From Neptunicoccus cionae (GTDB lineage Bacteria > Pseudomonadota > Alphaproteobacteria > Rhodobacterales > Rhodobacteraceae): a DNA stretch of 64,000 nt. The stretch is taken from the NCBI RefSeq assembly GCF_002860325.1, contig NZ_PKOJ01000001.1, positions 620,001-684,000 of the forward strand, given 5' to 3'. The notes under the pieces were generated by a model, which searched no databases, was not told the DNA's origin, and worked only from the letters and a program-made list of their open reading frames with translations. Position numbers and translations under genes: made by a program. Below, piece by piece: positions 1-7,340 of the stretch (position 1 is its first letter; every line of letters starts with the position of its first letter).

Positions 1-488
1 GTGTGTACCGTGCGGACTATGACCAGACCCATACGCCGATGTTCCACCAGATCGAAGGTCTGGCGATCGACAAGGACATCTCTATGGCGAACCTGAAATG
101 GGTTCTGGAAGAATTCTTTGCCGCTTTCTTTGATCTTGACGGGATCAAGACCCGCTTCCGTGCGTCCCATTTCCCCTTCACAGAGCCTTCTGCCGAGGTG
201 GACATCCAGTGTTCCTGGGTGGACGGTCAGTTGCGCATTGGCGAAGGTGACGGCTGGATGGAAGTGCTCGGTTCCGGCATGGTGCACCCCCATGTGCTGC
301 GCTCTGCGGGGGTGGACCCCGATCAATGGCAGGGCTTTGCCTTTGGCATGGGGATCGACCGTCTGGCGATGCTGAAATACGGCATTCCGGACTTGCGTGC
401 CTTCTTTGACAGTGATCTGCGCTGGCTGCGCCACTACGGGTTTTCCTGCCTTGACCAGCCGAGCATTCATGCTGGCGTGAACCGCTAA
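1..488 (+). CDS. pheS: Phenylalanine-tRNA ligase alpha subunit, C-terminal part (5' cut by window edge)
   Basis: This is the 3' end of the alpha subunit of the cytoplasmic phenylalanyl-tRNA synthetase, which charges tRNA-Phe as an alpha2-beta2 enzyme. The reading frame is open from base 3 and has no upstream start in the window, so the gene begins to the left. About 161 residues remain. They hold the class II catalytic core: the TPMFHQIEG segment, motif 2-like residues around [11 protein letters not shown], and the motif 3 stretch [18 protein letters not shown], ending in [10 protein letters not shown] as is usual for PheS. The partner pheT lies about 1 kb downstream on the same strand, separated by two opposite-strand genes, which is unusual because the two subunit genes are normally adjacent. 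The identification is secure; only the N-terminal part is missing. Confidence 0.96.
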   Translation, partial: VYRADYDQTHTPMFHQIEGLAIDKDISMANLKWVLEEFFAAFFDLDGIKTRFRASHFPFTEPSAEVDIQCSWVDGQLRIGEGDGWMEVLGSGMVHPHVLRSAGVDPDQWQGFAFGMGIDRLAMLKYGIPDLRAFFDSDLRWLRHYGFSCLDQPSIHAGVNR

Positions 489-494
489 GACATA

Positions 495-536
495 ATGAAG
501 GCCGCGTATCCCACCGGATACGCGGCCTTCATTTGG
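495..536. terminator. Strong hairpin between pheS and the convergent SRPBCC gene
   Basis: A perfect 15-bp stem, GAAGGCCGCGTATCC (497-511) with its complement at 516-530, has a 4-base loop. It lies seven bases after the pheS stop and 19 bases before the end of the convergent gene. The T-run after it is weak on the plus strand. It probably ends transcription from both sides. Confidence 0.75.
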
Positions 537-548
537 TTTGATTGGTCT

Positions 549-977
549 CTAACTCTCGGCGATTGCCATTTCACGCATCTTGGCGAAATGCTCGTCCCAT
601 CCTTTATCAAGCGCTTGAAACAACGGTAACGCGGCATCGCCCGCGGCTGCCTTGATGCCTGCGTGCTCCAAATGCAACCTTGTTCCACCTGCGGTTTCGC
701 TCAGAGTCCAAGTCAGGGTTGTTTCACGCCCCTCGAACGGGCCGATCACAAAAGTGGTCACAAGGCGGTTTGGCGCATCCATTTCTAGCACGCGGCCGGT
801 TATCAGGGGTGTCTTGCTGCCGTCATCTGCTGTTGTCAAAAGTTGGTAGTCGCTGCCCGCTTCAAGGTCACTGGCTGCCGGATGATACCATGTTCCAAGT
901 TTTTTTGCGTCTGTCAGATAGGTCCAGACCACAGCAGGGGGCGCGGCGAAGAACACTGTTTTTTCCAAGGTTGTCAT
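549..977 (-). CDS. SRPBCC (AHSA1-like) domain protein
   Basis: A 142-residue protein of the SRPBCC/START-like superfamily, AHSA1/CalC branch. It opens with the typical edge strand and helix (TLEKTVFFAAPPAVVWTYLTD, residues 3-23) and ends with the long C-terminal helix that closes the hydrophobic cavity (ALDKGWDEHFAKMREM). Members bind hydrophobic ligands or act as co-chaperone-like proteins; the ligand cannot be told from sequence. Its ATG overlaps the stop of the upstream ArsR-type gene by four bases (ATGA), so the two are translationally coupled. ArsR-SRPBCC pairs are common in bacteria and are usually autoregulated two-gene units; I infer the same here. The pair sits on the opposite strand between pheS and pheT. 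Confidence 0.85.
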   Translation of the reverse strand: MTTLEKTVFFAAPPAVVWTYLTDAKKLGTWYHPAASDLEAGSDYQLLTTADDGSKTPLITGRVLEMDAPNRLVTTFVIGPFEGRETTLTWTLSETAGGTRLHLEHAGIKAAAGDAALPLFQALDKGWDEHFAKMREMAIAES

Positions 978-1312
978 TTAGAATTCCATTCTTTGTCAAT
1001 TGCGCTTGAAAGCGCGGTGAGGCGGGCATCCCAAAGTTCATCGAAGAAGGAGACCCAGTCAGAAACGGCCTTCAATGCAGCCGGTTCAAGGTGATTGATG
1101 CGTTCGCGCCCTTGCGGGGTGACTGAAATAAGGTTCCCCTCTTGGAGAACCCGAAGGTGTTTTTTGACGGCTGCGCGGGTCATATCAAAATTCCCAGCGA
1201 CCTCTGCGATAGACAGGTCTTTACTCCGAAGCAGCAGAAGGATCTCCCGTCTTGTGGGATCTGCCAAAGCGCGGAAAGTGGATTGAGGGTTAATGGTTTG
1301 ATGGGTTTGCAC
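974..1312 (-). CDS. ArsR/SmtB-family winged-helix transcriptional regulator
   Basis: A 112-residue HTH regulator. STFRALADPTRREILLLL near the N-terminus is the classic ArsR opening helix, and LSIAEVAGNFDMTRAAVKKHLRVL is the helix-turn-helix. No metal-binding ELCVCDL-type cysteine motif is present, so a metal sensor is unlikely; it resembles the regulators paired with SRPBCC proteins. I chose the GTG at 1312 as start: it has AGGA seven bases upstream, and two direct repeats that look like operators lie immediately upstream. The frame stays open to 1372, but a start there would put the repeats inside the gene. The stop overlaps the SRPBCC start by four bases. Likely role: autorepressor of the two-gene unit. 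Confidence 0.85.
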   Translation of the reverse strand: MQTHQTINPQSTFRALADPTRREILLLLRSKDLSIAEVAGNFDMTRAAVKKHLRVLQEGNLISVTPQGRERINHLEPAALKAVSDWVSFFDELWDARLTALSSAIDKEWNSK

Positions 1313-1337
1313 GTGCCTGTCCTGAGTTATTTCTAAT

Positions 1338-1384
1338 GTAGTACCAAAAGGTTTCATAAATTGCAATACCATTTGGTTTCATAA
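1338..1384 (-). promoter_or_regulatory. Promoter and direct-repeat operator of the ArsR-SRPBCC pair
   Basis: Two direct repeats, TACCAAAAGGTTTCATAA (1342-1359) and TACCATTTGGTTTCATAA (1367-1384), agree at 15 of 18 bases and are 25 bp apart. Each has a dyad-like ACCAnnnGGT core. On the minus strand a TTGCAA (1361-1366) followed 17 bases later by TACTAC (1338-1343) could be the -35 and -10, so the first repeat lies in the spacer. The leader to the GTG start would be about 20 bases and holds the AGGA ribosome site. The pheT promoter must lie in the same region, so the regulator could also affect pheT. Confidence 0.55.
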
Positions 1385-1480
1385 TTGCGACACTGCGCGG
1401 TCGCCTACGACGTTCGGCCTTTTATTTTGAGGGGCTTTGGGATATTCGGACGCGGTACACGAGTTAATGGACACGAACCG

Positions 1481-3889
1481 ATGAAATTCACACTGTCTTG
1501 GCTAAAGCATCACTTGGACACAGATGCATCTTTGGATGACATCCTTTACGCGCTGACCGATTTGGGATTGGAAGTGGAAGATGTCGTAAACCCGCTGGAC
1601 AAGCTGAAGGATTTTACCGTCGCTTACGTGAAAGAGGCGGAGAAGCATCCGGACGCGGACAAGCTGCGGGTCTGTCAGGTGGAAACCGACGATGGTGTGC
1701 AACAGATCATCTGTGGTGCGCCAAATGCGCGGGCGGGTATCCGCGTGGTTCTGTGTAAGCCGGGCATGTATGTGCCGGGGATCGATACCACCATTGGCGT
1801 TGGCAAGATTCGTGGCGTGGAAAGCTTCGGGATGATGGCCTCCGAGCGGGAGCTGGAGCTGTCCGAGGAGCATGACGGGATCATTGAACTGTCAGGGGAG
1901 CCCGCTGTCGGTTCTAAATTCGTTGACTGGCTGGCGGAGAACCAGCCGGAAAAAATCGATCCGGTAATTGAAATTGCGATTACTCCTAACCGTCCCGATG
2001 CGCTGGGTGTGCGGGGCATTGCGCGGGATCTGGCGGCGCGGGGGCTCGGCACGCTCAAGCCGGTTCCGACACCGGAAATCAACGGCAGCTTTGCCAGCCC
2101 TGTGTCTGTGTCCATTGACGATGACACACTGTCGGGCTGTCCGGTGTTTTATGGCCGCCTGATCAAAGGTGTCAAAAACGGCCCGTCTCCGGCATGGCTG
2201 CAATCCCTTCTGAAAGCTGTGGGGCTGCGCCCGATTTCCATGCTGGTGGATGTGACCAACTTTTTCACCATGGACCATAACCGGCCGCTGCACGTGTTTG
2301 ATGCGGATAAGGTTGCAGGCAACCTGCGGGTGCACCGCGCTTCTGGCGGTGAGAAGATCACCGCCCTTGATGACAAGGAATACAGCCTGAGCGCCGGAAT
2401 GATGGTGATCTCCGATGATAACGGGCCGGAAAGCATCGCCGGTATCATGGGGGGCGCGGAGACTGGCTGCACCGAGGATACGGTCAATGTCTTTGTGGAA
2501 AGCGCCTATTGGACACCGACGGAAATCGCCATCGCCGGTCGCAAGCTGAAGATCAATTCCGATGCGCGTTACCGGTTCGAGCGGGGTGTTGATCCTGCCT
2601 TCACACCAGACGGGCTGGATCATGCGGTTAAAATGATCCTCGACCACTGCGGCGGGGAAGCCTCTGACGTTATCGTTGCAGGTGCGGTGCCTGATGTGTC
2701 CCGCCAGTACAAGCTCGACACGGATCGCGTGCAGTCTCTGGTCGGGATGGAAATTCCTGCTGAAACCCAGGTGTCCACATTGCAGGCGCTCGGCTTTGAG
2801 GTTAACGGCGATCAGGTGACGCCGCCAACATGGCGTCCCGATGTGCTCGGCTCTGCGGATCTGGTGGAGGAAGTGGCACGGATTGCGTCTCTGACCAAAC
2901 TGGAGCCGAAACCGATGCGGCGTGCCGTCGGGGTGCAAAAACCGATCCTGACACCGATGCAAAAGCGCGAAGCACTGGCGCGTCGCACTGTTGCAGCGCT
3001 TGGCTATAATGAATGCGTGACCTATTCCTTCATCGACAAGGCCAGTGCCGAGCTGTTTGGCGGCGGATCTGACGCGGTGATGCTGGGCAACCCGATCAGC
3101 GCGGATCTCAGCCATATGCGCCCCTCTTTGCTGCCCGGCCTGCTGGCGGCGGCGGCCCGTAATCAGGCCCGCGGCATCGCAGATATGGCTTTGTTTGAAG
3201 TCGGACCTGTGTTCCACGGCGGTGAGCCGGAAGAGCAGGAAGTGCTGGCGACAGGTTTGCTCGTTGGGCACACCGGCCCGCGTGATCCTTTCGGTGCCCG
3301 CCGTGCCGTAGATACATATGATGCCAAGGCCGATGCCGAAGCTGTGCTGTCTGCTATCAGTGCGCCTGACAAGTTGATGGTGCTGCGGGGCGCGAACAAC
3401 TGGTGGCATCCGGGCCGTTCTGGAAAACTGTCACTTGGCCCGAAAAATGTGCTGGCGGGTTTCGGAGAAATTCACCCCAAAGTGCTGAACGCGATGGGTG
3501 TAAAAGGTCCGGCGGTAGCTTTCGCCGTTCATATCGCCAAACCGCCGTTTCCGAAAAAGAAGGGAACCACCCGCACAGCGCTGAGCTTCTCGGATTTGCA
3601 GGCCGTTGATCGGGACTTTGCTTTCGTTGTGGATGAGAAAGTAGAGGTTCTGACGCTGCTGAATGCTGCCAAAGGTGCGGATAAGGCGTTGATTTCCGAT
3701 GCTTCCGTGTTCGATTTGTTCAGCGGTGCAAAGGCAGAGGCACAAATGGGAGAAGGCAAAAAATCCGTTGCGATTACAGTGCGCCTGCAACCAAAGGACG
3801 CGACTCTGACCGACAAGGATATTGAGGCGGTTTCTGCCAAGATTATCGAGAAAGTCAGCAAGGCTACCGGCGGTGTCCTGCGGGGTTAA
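1481..3889 (+). CDS. pheT: Phenylalanine-tRNA ligase beta subunit
   Basis: The 802-residue beta subunit of phenylalanyl-tRNA synthetase. I start it at the ATG at 1481 because MKFTLSWLKHHLDTDASLDDI is the family N-terminus; the upstream in-frame extension does not look like PheT. Domains in order: the tRNA-binding OB fold (about 40-150, ending in IICGAPNARAGIRVVLCKPG and the FGMMASERELELS stretch), the B3/B4 editing domain (about 210-380, with PISMLVDVTNFFTMD), B5 (about 400-475), the catalytic-like core (about 490-690) and the C-terminal FDX-ACB anticodon-binding domain (about 705-800). The length is normal. It must have its own promoter or be read through from pheS past the opposite-strand ArsR-SRPBCC pair. 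Confidence 0.97.
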   Translation: MKFTLSWLKHHLDTDASLDDILYALTDLGLEVEDVVNPLDKLKDFTVAYVKEAEKHPDADKLRVCQVETDDGVQQIICGAPNARAGIRVVLCKPGMYVPGIDTTIGVGKIRGVESFGMMASERELELSEEHDGIIELSGEPAVGSKFVDWLAENQPEKIDPVIEIAITPNRPDALGVRGIARDLAARGLGTLKPVPTPEINGSFASPVSVSIDDDTLSGCPVFYGRLIKGVKNGPSPAWLQSLLKAVGLRPISMLVDVTNFFTMDHNRPLHVFDADKVAGNLRVHRASGGEKITALDDKEYSLSAGMMVISDDNGPESIAGIMGGAETGCTEDTVNVFVESAYWTPTEIAIAGRKLKINSDARYRFERGVDPAFTPDGLDHAVKMILDHCGGEASDVIVAGAVPDVSRQYKLDTDRVQSLVGMEIPAETQVSTLQALGFEVNGDQVTPPTWRPDVLGSADLVEEVARIASLTKLEPKPMRRAVGVQKPILTPMQKREALARRTVAALGYNECVTYSFIDKASAELFGGGSDAVMLGNPISADLSHMRPSLLPGLLAAAARNQARGIADMALFEVGPVFHGGEPEEQEVLATGLLVGHTGPRDPFGARRAVDTYDAKADAEAVLSAISAPDKLMVLRGANNWWHPGRSGKLSLGPKNVLAGFGEIHPKVLNAMGVKGPAVAFAVHIAKPPFPKKKGTTRTALSFSDLQAVDRDFAFVVDEKVEVLTLLNAAKGADKALISDASVFDLFSGAKAEAQMGEGKKSVAITVRLQPKDATLTDKDIEAVSAKIIEKVSKATGGVLRG

Positions 3890-3914
3890 CCGGCGACATC
3901 TTCAAAGTACTCTG

Positions 3915-3944
3915 AAAGGCCCGGACCAGTGTTCGGGCTTTTTG
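3915..3944 (+). terminator. Rho-independent terminator after pheT
   Basis: GCCCGGA (3919-3925) pairs with TTCGGGC (3932-3938) with two G-T pairs and a six-base loop, followed by a run of five T. It lies about 30 bases after the pheT stop. Confidence 0.7.
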
Positions 3945-4031
3945 TTGATAGAAATACTTGTCTTTTCTTATGGTTTTGGAAGATAGTGTCCCTGCGTTGG
4001 GGTATCACCGAAAAAAACAAACGGGGACGGT

Positions 4032-4466
4032 ATGTTAAAAGAATTCAGAAACTTTATTGCCCGCGGCAATGTCATGGATATGGCTGTCGGGATTATTATC
4101 GGGGCGGCTTTCACCGCTATCGTAAAGTCCATGGTGGACGATTTGATCAACCCTTTTATCGGGTTGTTCACCGGCGGTGTCGACTTTACCAACCAGTTTA
4201 TCGTTCTGAGTGGTGACGGCACATATGAAAGTCTCGCCGAAGCGCGCGAGGCCGGAGCGGCCGTCTTTGCTTACGGTTCCTTTATGATGGCCGTAATCAA
4301 TTTCCTGATCATCGCCTTCGTCGTGTTTCAGCTTGTGCGCACTGTGAATAAAGTGAAGGAAGCTGCCGCGAAGAAGGACGAGATGCCAGCGGAAGAAGCC
4401 GCACCTGCGGGACCGTCCGAACTGGAGGTCTTGCTGGAAATCCGCGATTCTCTGGCGGCCAAGTAA
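4032..4466 (+). CDS. mscL: Large-conductance mechanosensitive channel
   Basis: A 144-residue MscL, the homopentameric inner-membrane pore that opens under membrane tension and releases solutes on hypo-osmotic shock. The N-terminal amphipathic helix and TM1 are clear: [20 protein letters not shown] then [19 protein letters not shown], with the pore-lining glycine/alanine positions. A periplasmic loop of about 45 residues follows, then TM2 around [19 protein letters not shown]. The C-terminal part is charged and ends in the helical bundle segment [12 protein letters not shown]. The length is normal. It is a monocistronic gene flanked by terminators on both sides. Confidence 0.97.
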   Translation: MLKEFRNFIARGNVMDMAVGIIIGAAFTAIVKSMVDDLINPFIGLFTGGVDFTNQFIVLSGDGTYESLAEAREAGAAVFAYGSFMMAVINFLIIAFVVFQLVRTVNKVKEAAAKKDEMPAEEAAPAGPSELEVLLEIRDSLAAK

Positions 4467-4490
4467 CCTTAGCCAGACCGTAAAACGGAA

Positions 4491-4516
4491 AAACCCGCCG
4501 GTGTGGCGGGTTTTTT
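4491..4516. terminator. Bidirectional terminator between mscL and ald
   Basis: AAACCCGCC (4491-4499) pairs with GGCGGGTTT (4505-4513) around a five-base loop. Six T follow on the plus strand and five T follow on the minus strand, so it can end both mscL and the convergent ald. Confidence 0.85.
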
Positions 4517-4527
4517 ATTGGGCAGGT

Positions 4528-5646
4528 TTATGATTTTATGGCCACTTTCGGAGAGATCACATCAATCCCCAAAGCCTTGCCAACGGCATAATAGGTCAGT
4601 TTGCCTGCATGGGTGTTCAGCCCGTTCATCAGGTTCTCGTCGTCCTCGCAGGCTTGACGCCAGCCCTTGTCAGCCAGTGCCAGCATATGGGGCACAGTGG
4701 CGTTTCCAAGCGCAATGGTCGAAGTCCGTGCTACAGCACCGGGCATGTTGGCCACGCAGTAATGCACGATCCCGTCCACTTCATAAATCGGCTCGTCGTG
4801 GGTGGTCGCCTTAGAGGTTTCAAAGCACCCGCCCTGATCAATCGCCACATCCACCAGAACCGAACCCGGTTTCATCAGGCCAAGCTGTTCGCGGCTGATC
4901 AGTTTTGGTGCGGCGGCGCCGGGAATAAGCACCGCGCCGATCACCATATCCATGCGCGGCAGCAGTTCAGCCATAGCGCCCTGGTCGGAATATTGTGTTG
5001 TCAGGCGGCCCATGAATACGTCATCCAGATAGGACAGACGTGGAACCGAACGGTCAAGCACAGTGACATTCGCGCCCATTCCCACGGCTACGCGGGCCGC
5101 AGCCGTGCCCACAACGCCGCCCCCTATAATCGCAACATTCGCGGGGCGCACACCGGGCACGCCGCCCAGCAGAACGCCGCTGCCGCCATTGGCTTTTTGC
5201 AACGCCCAAGACCCTGTCTGTGGCGCCAGACGACCTGCGACTTCTGACATAGGGGCCAGAAGGGGCAATCCGCCCCGATTGTCGGTCACGGTTTCATAAG
5301 CGATAGCGGTCACTCCACTGTCGAGCAGATCTTTCGTTTGCGCTGGGTCGGGAGCGAGGTGCAGGTAGGTATAGAGAATCTGGCCTTCGCGTAATTGTTT
5401 GCGCTCAACCGGCTGGGGTTCTTTGACTTTCACGACCATTTCTGCGCGGGAGAAGATTTCTGCGGCGGTACCCACGATTTCCGCGCCGACTTCGATATAG
5501 GCTTCGTCCGGAAAACCGGCGCCGAGTCCGGCGTTGGTTTCGACGATAACAGAATGGCCGTGCGAAATAGCTTCGAGGGCGGCAGAGGGTGTGACCCCCA
5601 CACGATATTCCTGGTTTTTGATTTCTTTGGGGCAACCGATAAGCAT
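4528..5646 (-). CDS. ald: Alanine dehydrogenase
   Basis: A 372-residue NAD-dependent alanine dehydrogenase, interconverting L-alanine and pyruvate plus ammonia. It begins MLIGCPKEIKNQEYRVG, the family N-terminus, with AGGAGG 12 bases to its start (5646). Visible features are the catalytic lysine region VKVKEPQPVE, the Rossmann nucleotide-binding motif VAIIGGGVVGTAAARVA (about residues 170-186) and the conserved histidine/aspartate segment near MSEVAGRLAPQ. The length matches the family. An Lrp/AsnC-type regulator is transcribed divergently from a 145-bp shared region, the usual arrangement of ald with its AldR-like activator. It probably serves alanine catabolism or ammonia assimilation. Confidence 0.95.
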   Translation of the reverse strand: MLIGCPKEIKNQEYRVGVTPSAALEAISHGHSVIVETNAGLGAGFPDEAYIEVGAEIVGTAAEIFSRAEMVVKVKEPQPVERKQLREGQILYTYLHLAPDPAQTKDLLDSGVTAIAYETVTDNRGGLPLLAPMSEVAGRLAPQTGSWALQKANGGSGVLLGGVPGVRPANVAIIGGGVVGTAAARVAVGMGANVTVLDRSVPRLSYLDDVFMGRLTTQYSDQGAMAELLPRMDMVIGAVLIPGAAAPKLISREQLGLMKPGSVLVDVAIDQGGCFETSKATTHDEPIYEVDGIVHYCVANMPGAVARTSTIALGNATVPHMLALADKGWRQACEDDENLMNGLNTHAGKLTYYAVGKALGIDVISPKVAIKS

Positions 5647-5695
5647 GGTGATCCTCCTCTGTGCGGTGCTGATTTGCCCAATTGTTAAGCATTTC

Positions 5696-5736
5696 TTGCA
5701 ACACATGCGATTCAATCTGTTGTGTTCAAATTGCAA
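5696..5736. promoter_or_regulatory. Symmetric elements in the ald/lrp divergent region, possible Lrp-family sites
   Basis: The 145-bp region between ald and its divergent regulator is AT-rich and holds two TTGCAA palindromes (5696-5701 and 5731-5736) about three helical turns apart, with an inner AACACA (5700-5705) mirrored by TGTGTT (5721-5726). Such phased symmetric elements fit binding by an Lrp-type octamer. The assignment is inferred from position only. Confidence 0.3.
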
Positions 5737-5791
5737 TTTTTCGAATAATATTCCGCCTAGCGTCCCTAAAATCAAGAAAGCTTCGAACTCT

Positions 5792-6250
5792 GTGAAACTT
5801 GACGAAATAGACCGTCGAATCCTGACGGCCCTGCAAAAGAGCGGCCGGATGTCCAATTCCGAGCTGGCAGACAAGATTAACCTTTCGGCCTCTGCCTGCC
5901 ACAGGCGGGTGCAGCGGCTGGAATCCGAAGGCGTGATCCGCAACTATGTTGCCATGCTTGATCCACGGGCTGTCGGACGGCGGACGACGGTCTTTGTAGA
6001 AATTTCCCTGCAAGGCCAGTCGGACGAGACACTTGCCGCGTTCGAGCGCGAGGTCGCGCGCGTGCCCGATGTGCTGGAGTGTCATTTGATGGCGGGTACG
6101 GCAGATTATCTGCTGAAGGTGGTTGCAGCGGACACGGATGACTATGCACGTATACACCGCCAGCATCTGGCGCGGCTTCCCGGTGTGGCGCAGTTGCAGT
6201 CCAGTTTTGCCCTGCGTACCGTGTTCAAAACCACGGCCTTACCGCTTTAG
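5792..6250 (+). CDS. Lrp/AsnC-family transcriptional regulator, likely regulator of ald
   Basis: A 152-residue Lrp/AsnC regulator. The N-terminal half carries the helix-turn-helix opening KLDEIDRRILTALQKSGRMS and LADKINLSASACHRRVQRLE; the C-terminal half is the RAM ligand-binding domain (VFVEISLQ through GTADYLLKVVAADTDDYARI). I start it at the GTG at 5792, which gives the usual MKLDEIDRRIL beginning; an in-frame ATG at 5706 would add 29 residues of low-complexity sequence. It is divergent from alanine dehydrogenase, so by analogy with AldR it probably controls ald in response to an amino acid. Its stop overlaps the convergent azlD stop by four bases. Confidence 0.9.
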   Translation: MKLDEIDRRILTALQKSGRMSNSELADKINLSASACHRRVQRLESEGVIRNYVAMLDPRAVGRRTTVFVEISLQGQSDETLAAFEREVARVPDVLECHLMAGTADYLLKVVAADTDDYARIHRQHLARLPGVAQLQSSFALRTVFKTTALPL

Positions 6251-6576
6251 CCCAGCAGGTACTGCACCGCGTAAAGGGTGATCAATCCGCTGAAGATTGC
6301 CCAGAGCGCGGATTTGCGCCACATGCCCATGGCAAAGGCCATCAAAGCCGCCAGCAACCGTGCAGGGTCAGGTTCTCCTCCGGTGCCGGAGGGCCACAGG
6401 ATCAGCGGTGCGATCAGTCCGGGCAGGATGGCAACGGCGGTATAGCGCAGGTGGCGTAGTGCCCACTGGGGCAGTTCGCGGTCCCCGAGCAGTCCGAGAA
6501 ACGACCAGCGGATAAAGAAGGTGCCAAAGGCCATACCCGCGATCACGATCCAGATTTGTGTTTGATCAAGGGTCAT
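6247..6576 (-). CDS. azlD: AzlD-family branched-chain amino acid exporter subunit
   Basis: A 109-residue integral membrane protein with three or four hydrophobic segments (about 9-30, 42-62, 70-85 and 88-106). FGTFFIRWSFLGLLGDRELPQWALRHLRYTAVAILPGLIAP is characteristic of AzlD, the small partner of AzlC in export of branched-chain amino acids. Its start overlaps the azlC stop by four bases, so the two are coupled. The gene is convergent with the Lrp-family regulator. Confidence 0.9.
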   Translation of the reverse strand: MTLDQTQIWIVIAGMAFGTFFIRWSFLGLLGDRELPQWALRHLRYTAVAILPGLIAPLILWPSGTGGEPDPARLLAALMAFAMGMWRKSALWAIFSGLITLYAVQYLLG

Positions 6577-7289
6577 GACTTGCGCCGCTCCAGCCAGAGT
6601 TCGGCTTGCGCGCCCACTACCATCGCGATGGCCGCGGCGATCAATAGACCAAGGGAAAAGGGTATCCAGCTAAGGGCCAGTGCCGCAACCACCGATGTCA
6701 CAGCCGCCAGCACATGGGGCAGGGTGCGCAAGGCAGGGGCGATAATGGCGATGAAACAGATCGGCATCGCAAAATCGAGCGAAAATTCCGGCGGAATCGC
6801 TGCCCCGAAAGCAGCGCCCAGATAAGTGGATAAAATCCAGAAGGGTGTAATCGCAAGGCCACCACCGATGAAATAGGCAGAGCGTTGCGCAACAGTCCAT
6901 TGCGTTTCAAGAGGAAGCCGGACGCTGGCCACGCCGAAGGTCTGGTCCACGTTGAAATAGGCCAGCAATAGTTTCGTCCTTCCCCTTGCCTTGCCCAGAT
7001 AGGGGACAAGAGCGGCAGAATACATCGCCATACGCAGGTTCACCGCCAGTGCGGTGGCCAGAATGATCAGGGTCGGCGCGTGTTCTTCTATCAGGATCAA
7101 AGCGGTAAACTGCGCAGCCCCTGCGATCACCAGAACGGTCATCGTCATTGTCTGGATCAGGGACAGGCCAAGTTCGGTTGCGGCCACTCCGAACATAAGC
7201 CCGAAGGGCGCTGCAACCAAAATAAACGGGGCGCAGTCGCGATAGCCTTCCCAGAAGGCGGATTTGGATATGGTTTGTTCTGAAGTCAT
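6573..7289 (-). CDS. azlC: AzlC-family branched-chain amino acid permease subunit
   Basis: A 238-residue inner-membrane protein of the AzlC family (LIV-E type exporters of leucine, isoleucine, valine and analogues). Family marks are FWEGYRDCAPFILVAAPFGLMFG near the N-terminus and the NLRMAMYSAALVPYLG segment after the second helix; six or seven membrane helices can be seen. I start it at the ATG at 7289; a TTG five codons further upstream is possible but less likely. It is followed, with a four-base overlap, by azlD. It is divergent from fdhD, with about 50 bp between the starts, so the two units share a short promoter region. Confidence 0.92.
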   Translation of the reverse strand: MTSEQTISKSAFWEGYRDCAPFILVAAPFGLMFGVAATELGLSLIQTMTMTVLVIAGAAQFTALILIEEHAPTLIILATALAVNLRMAMYSAALVPYLGKARGRTKLLLAYFNVDQTFGVASVRLPLETQWTVAQRSAYFIGGGLAITPFWILSTYLGAAFGAAIPPEFSLDFAMPICFIAIIAPALRTLPHVLAAVTSVVAALALSWIPFSLGLLIAAAIAMVVGAQAELWLERRKS

Positions 7290-7340
7290 GATGTTACTGT
7301 GCAACGAGTATGTGAGTTTCTTCCAAGTGGCAAATGCTAG

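Noticed and set aside
1892-3409. Open frame of about 500 codons on the strand opposite pheT
   Set aside because: It is a shadow of the GC-rich codons of pheT; the protein has no domain, start signal or family likeness. The same holds for long opposite-strand frames over ETF-QO (12272-13339), the TPR gene (14360-15673), cobL (45472-46803) and the CbiG-CobJ fusion (47406-48758).
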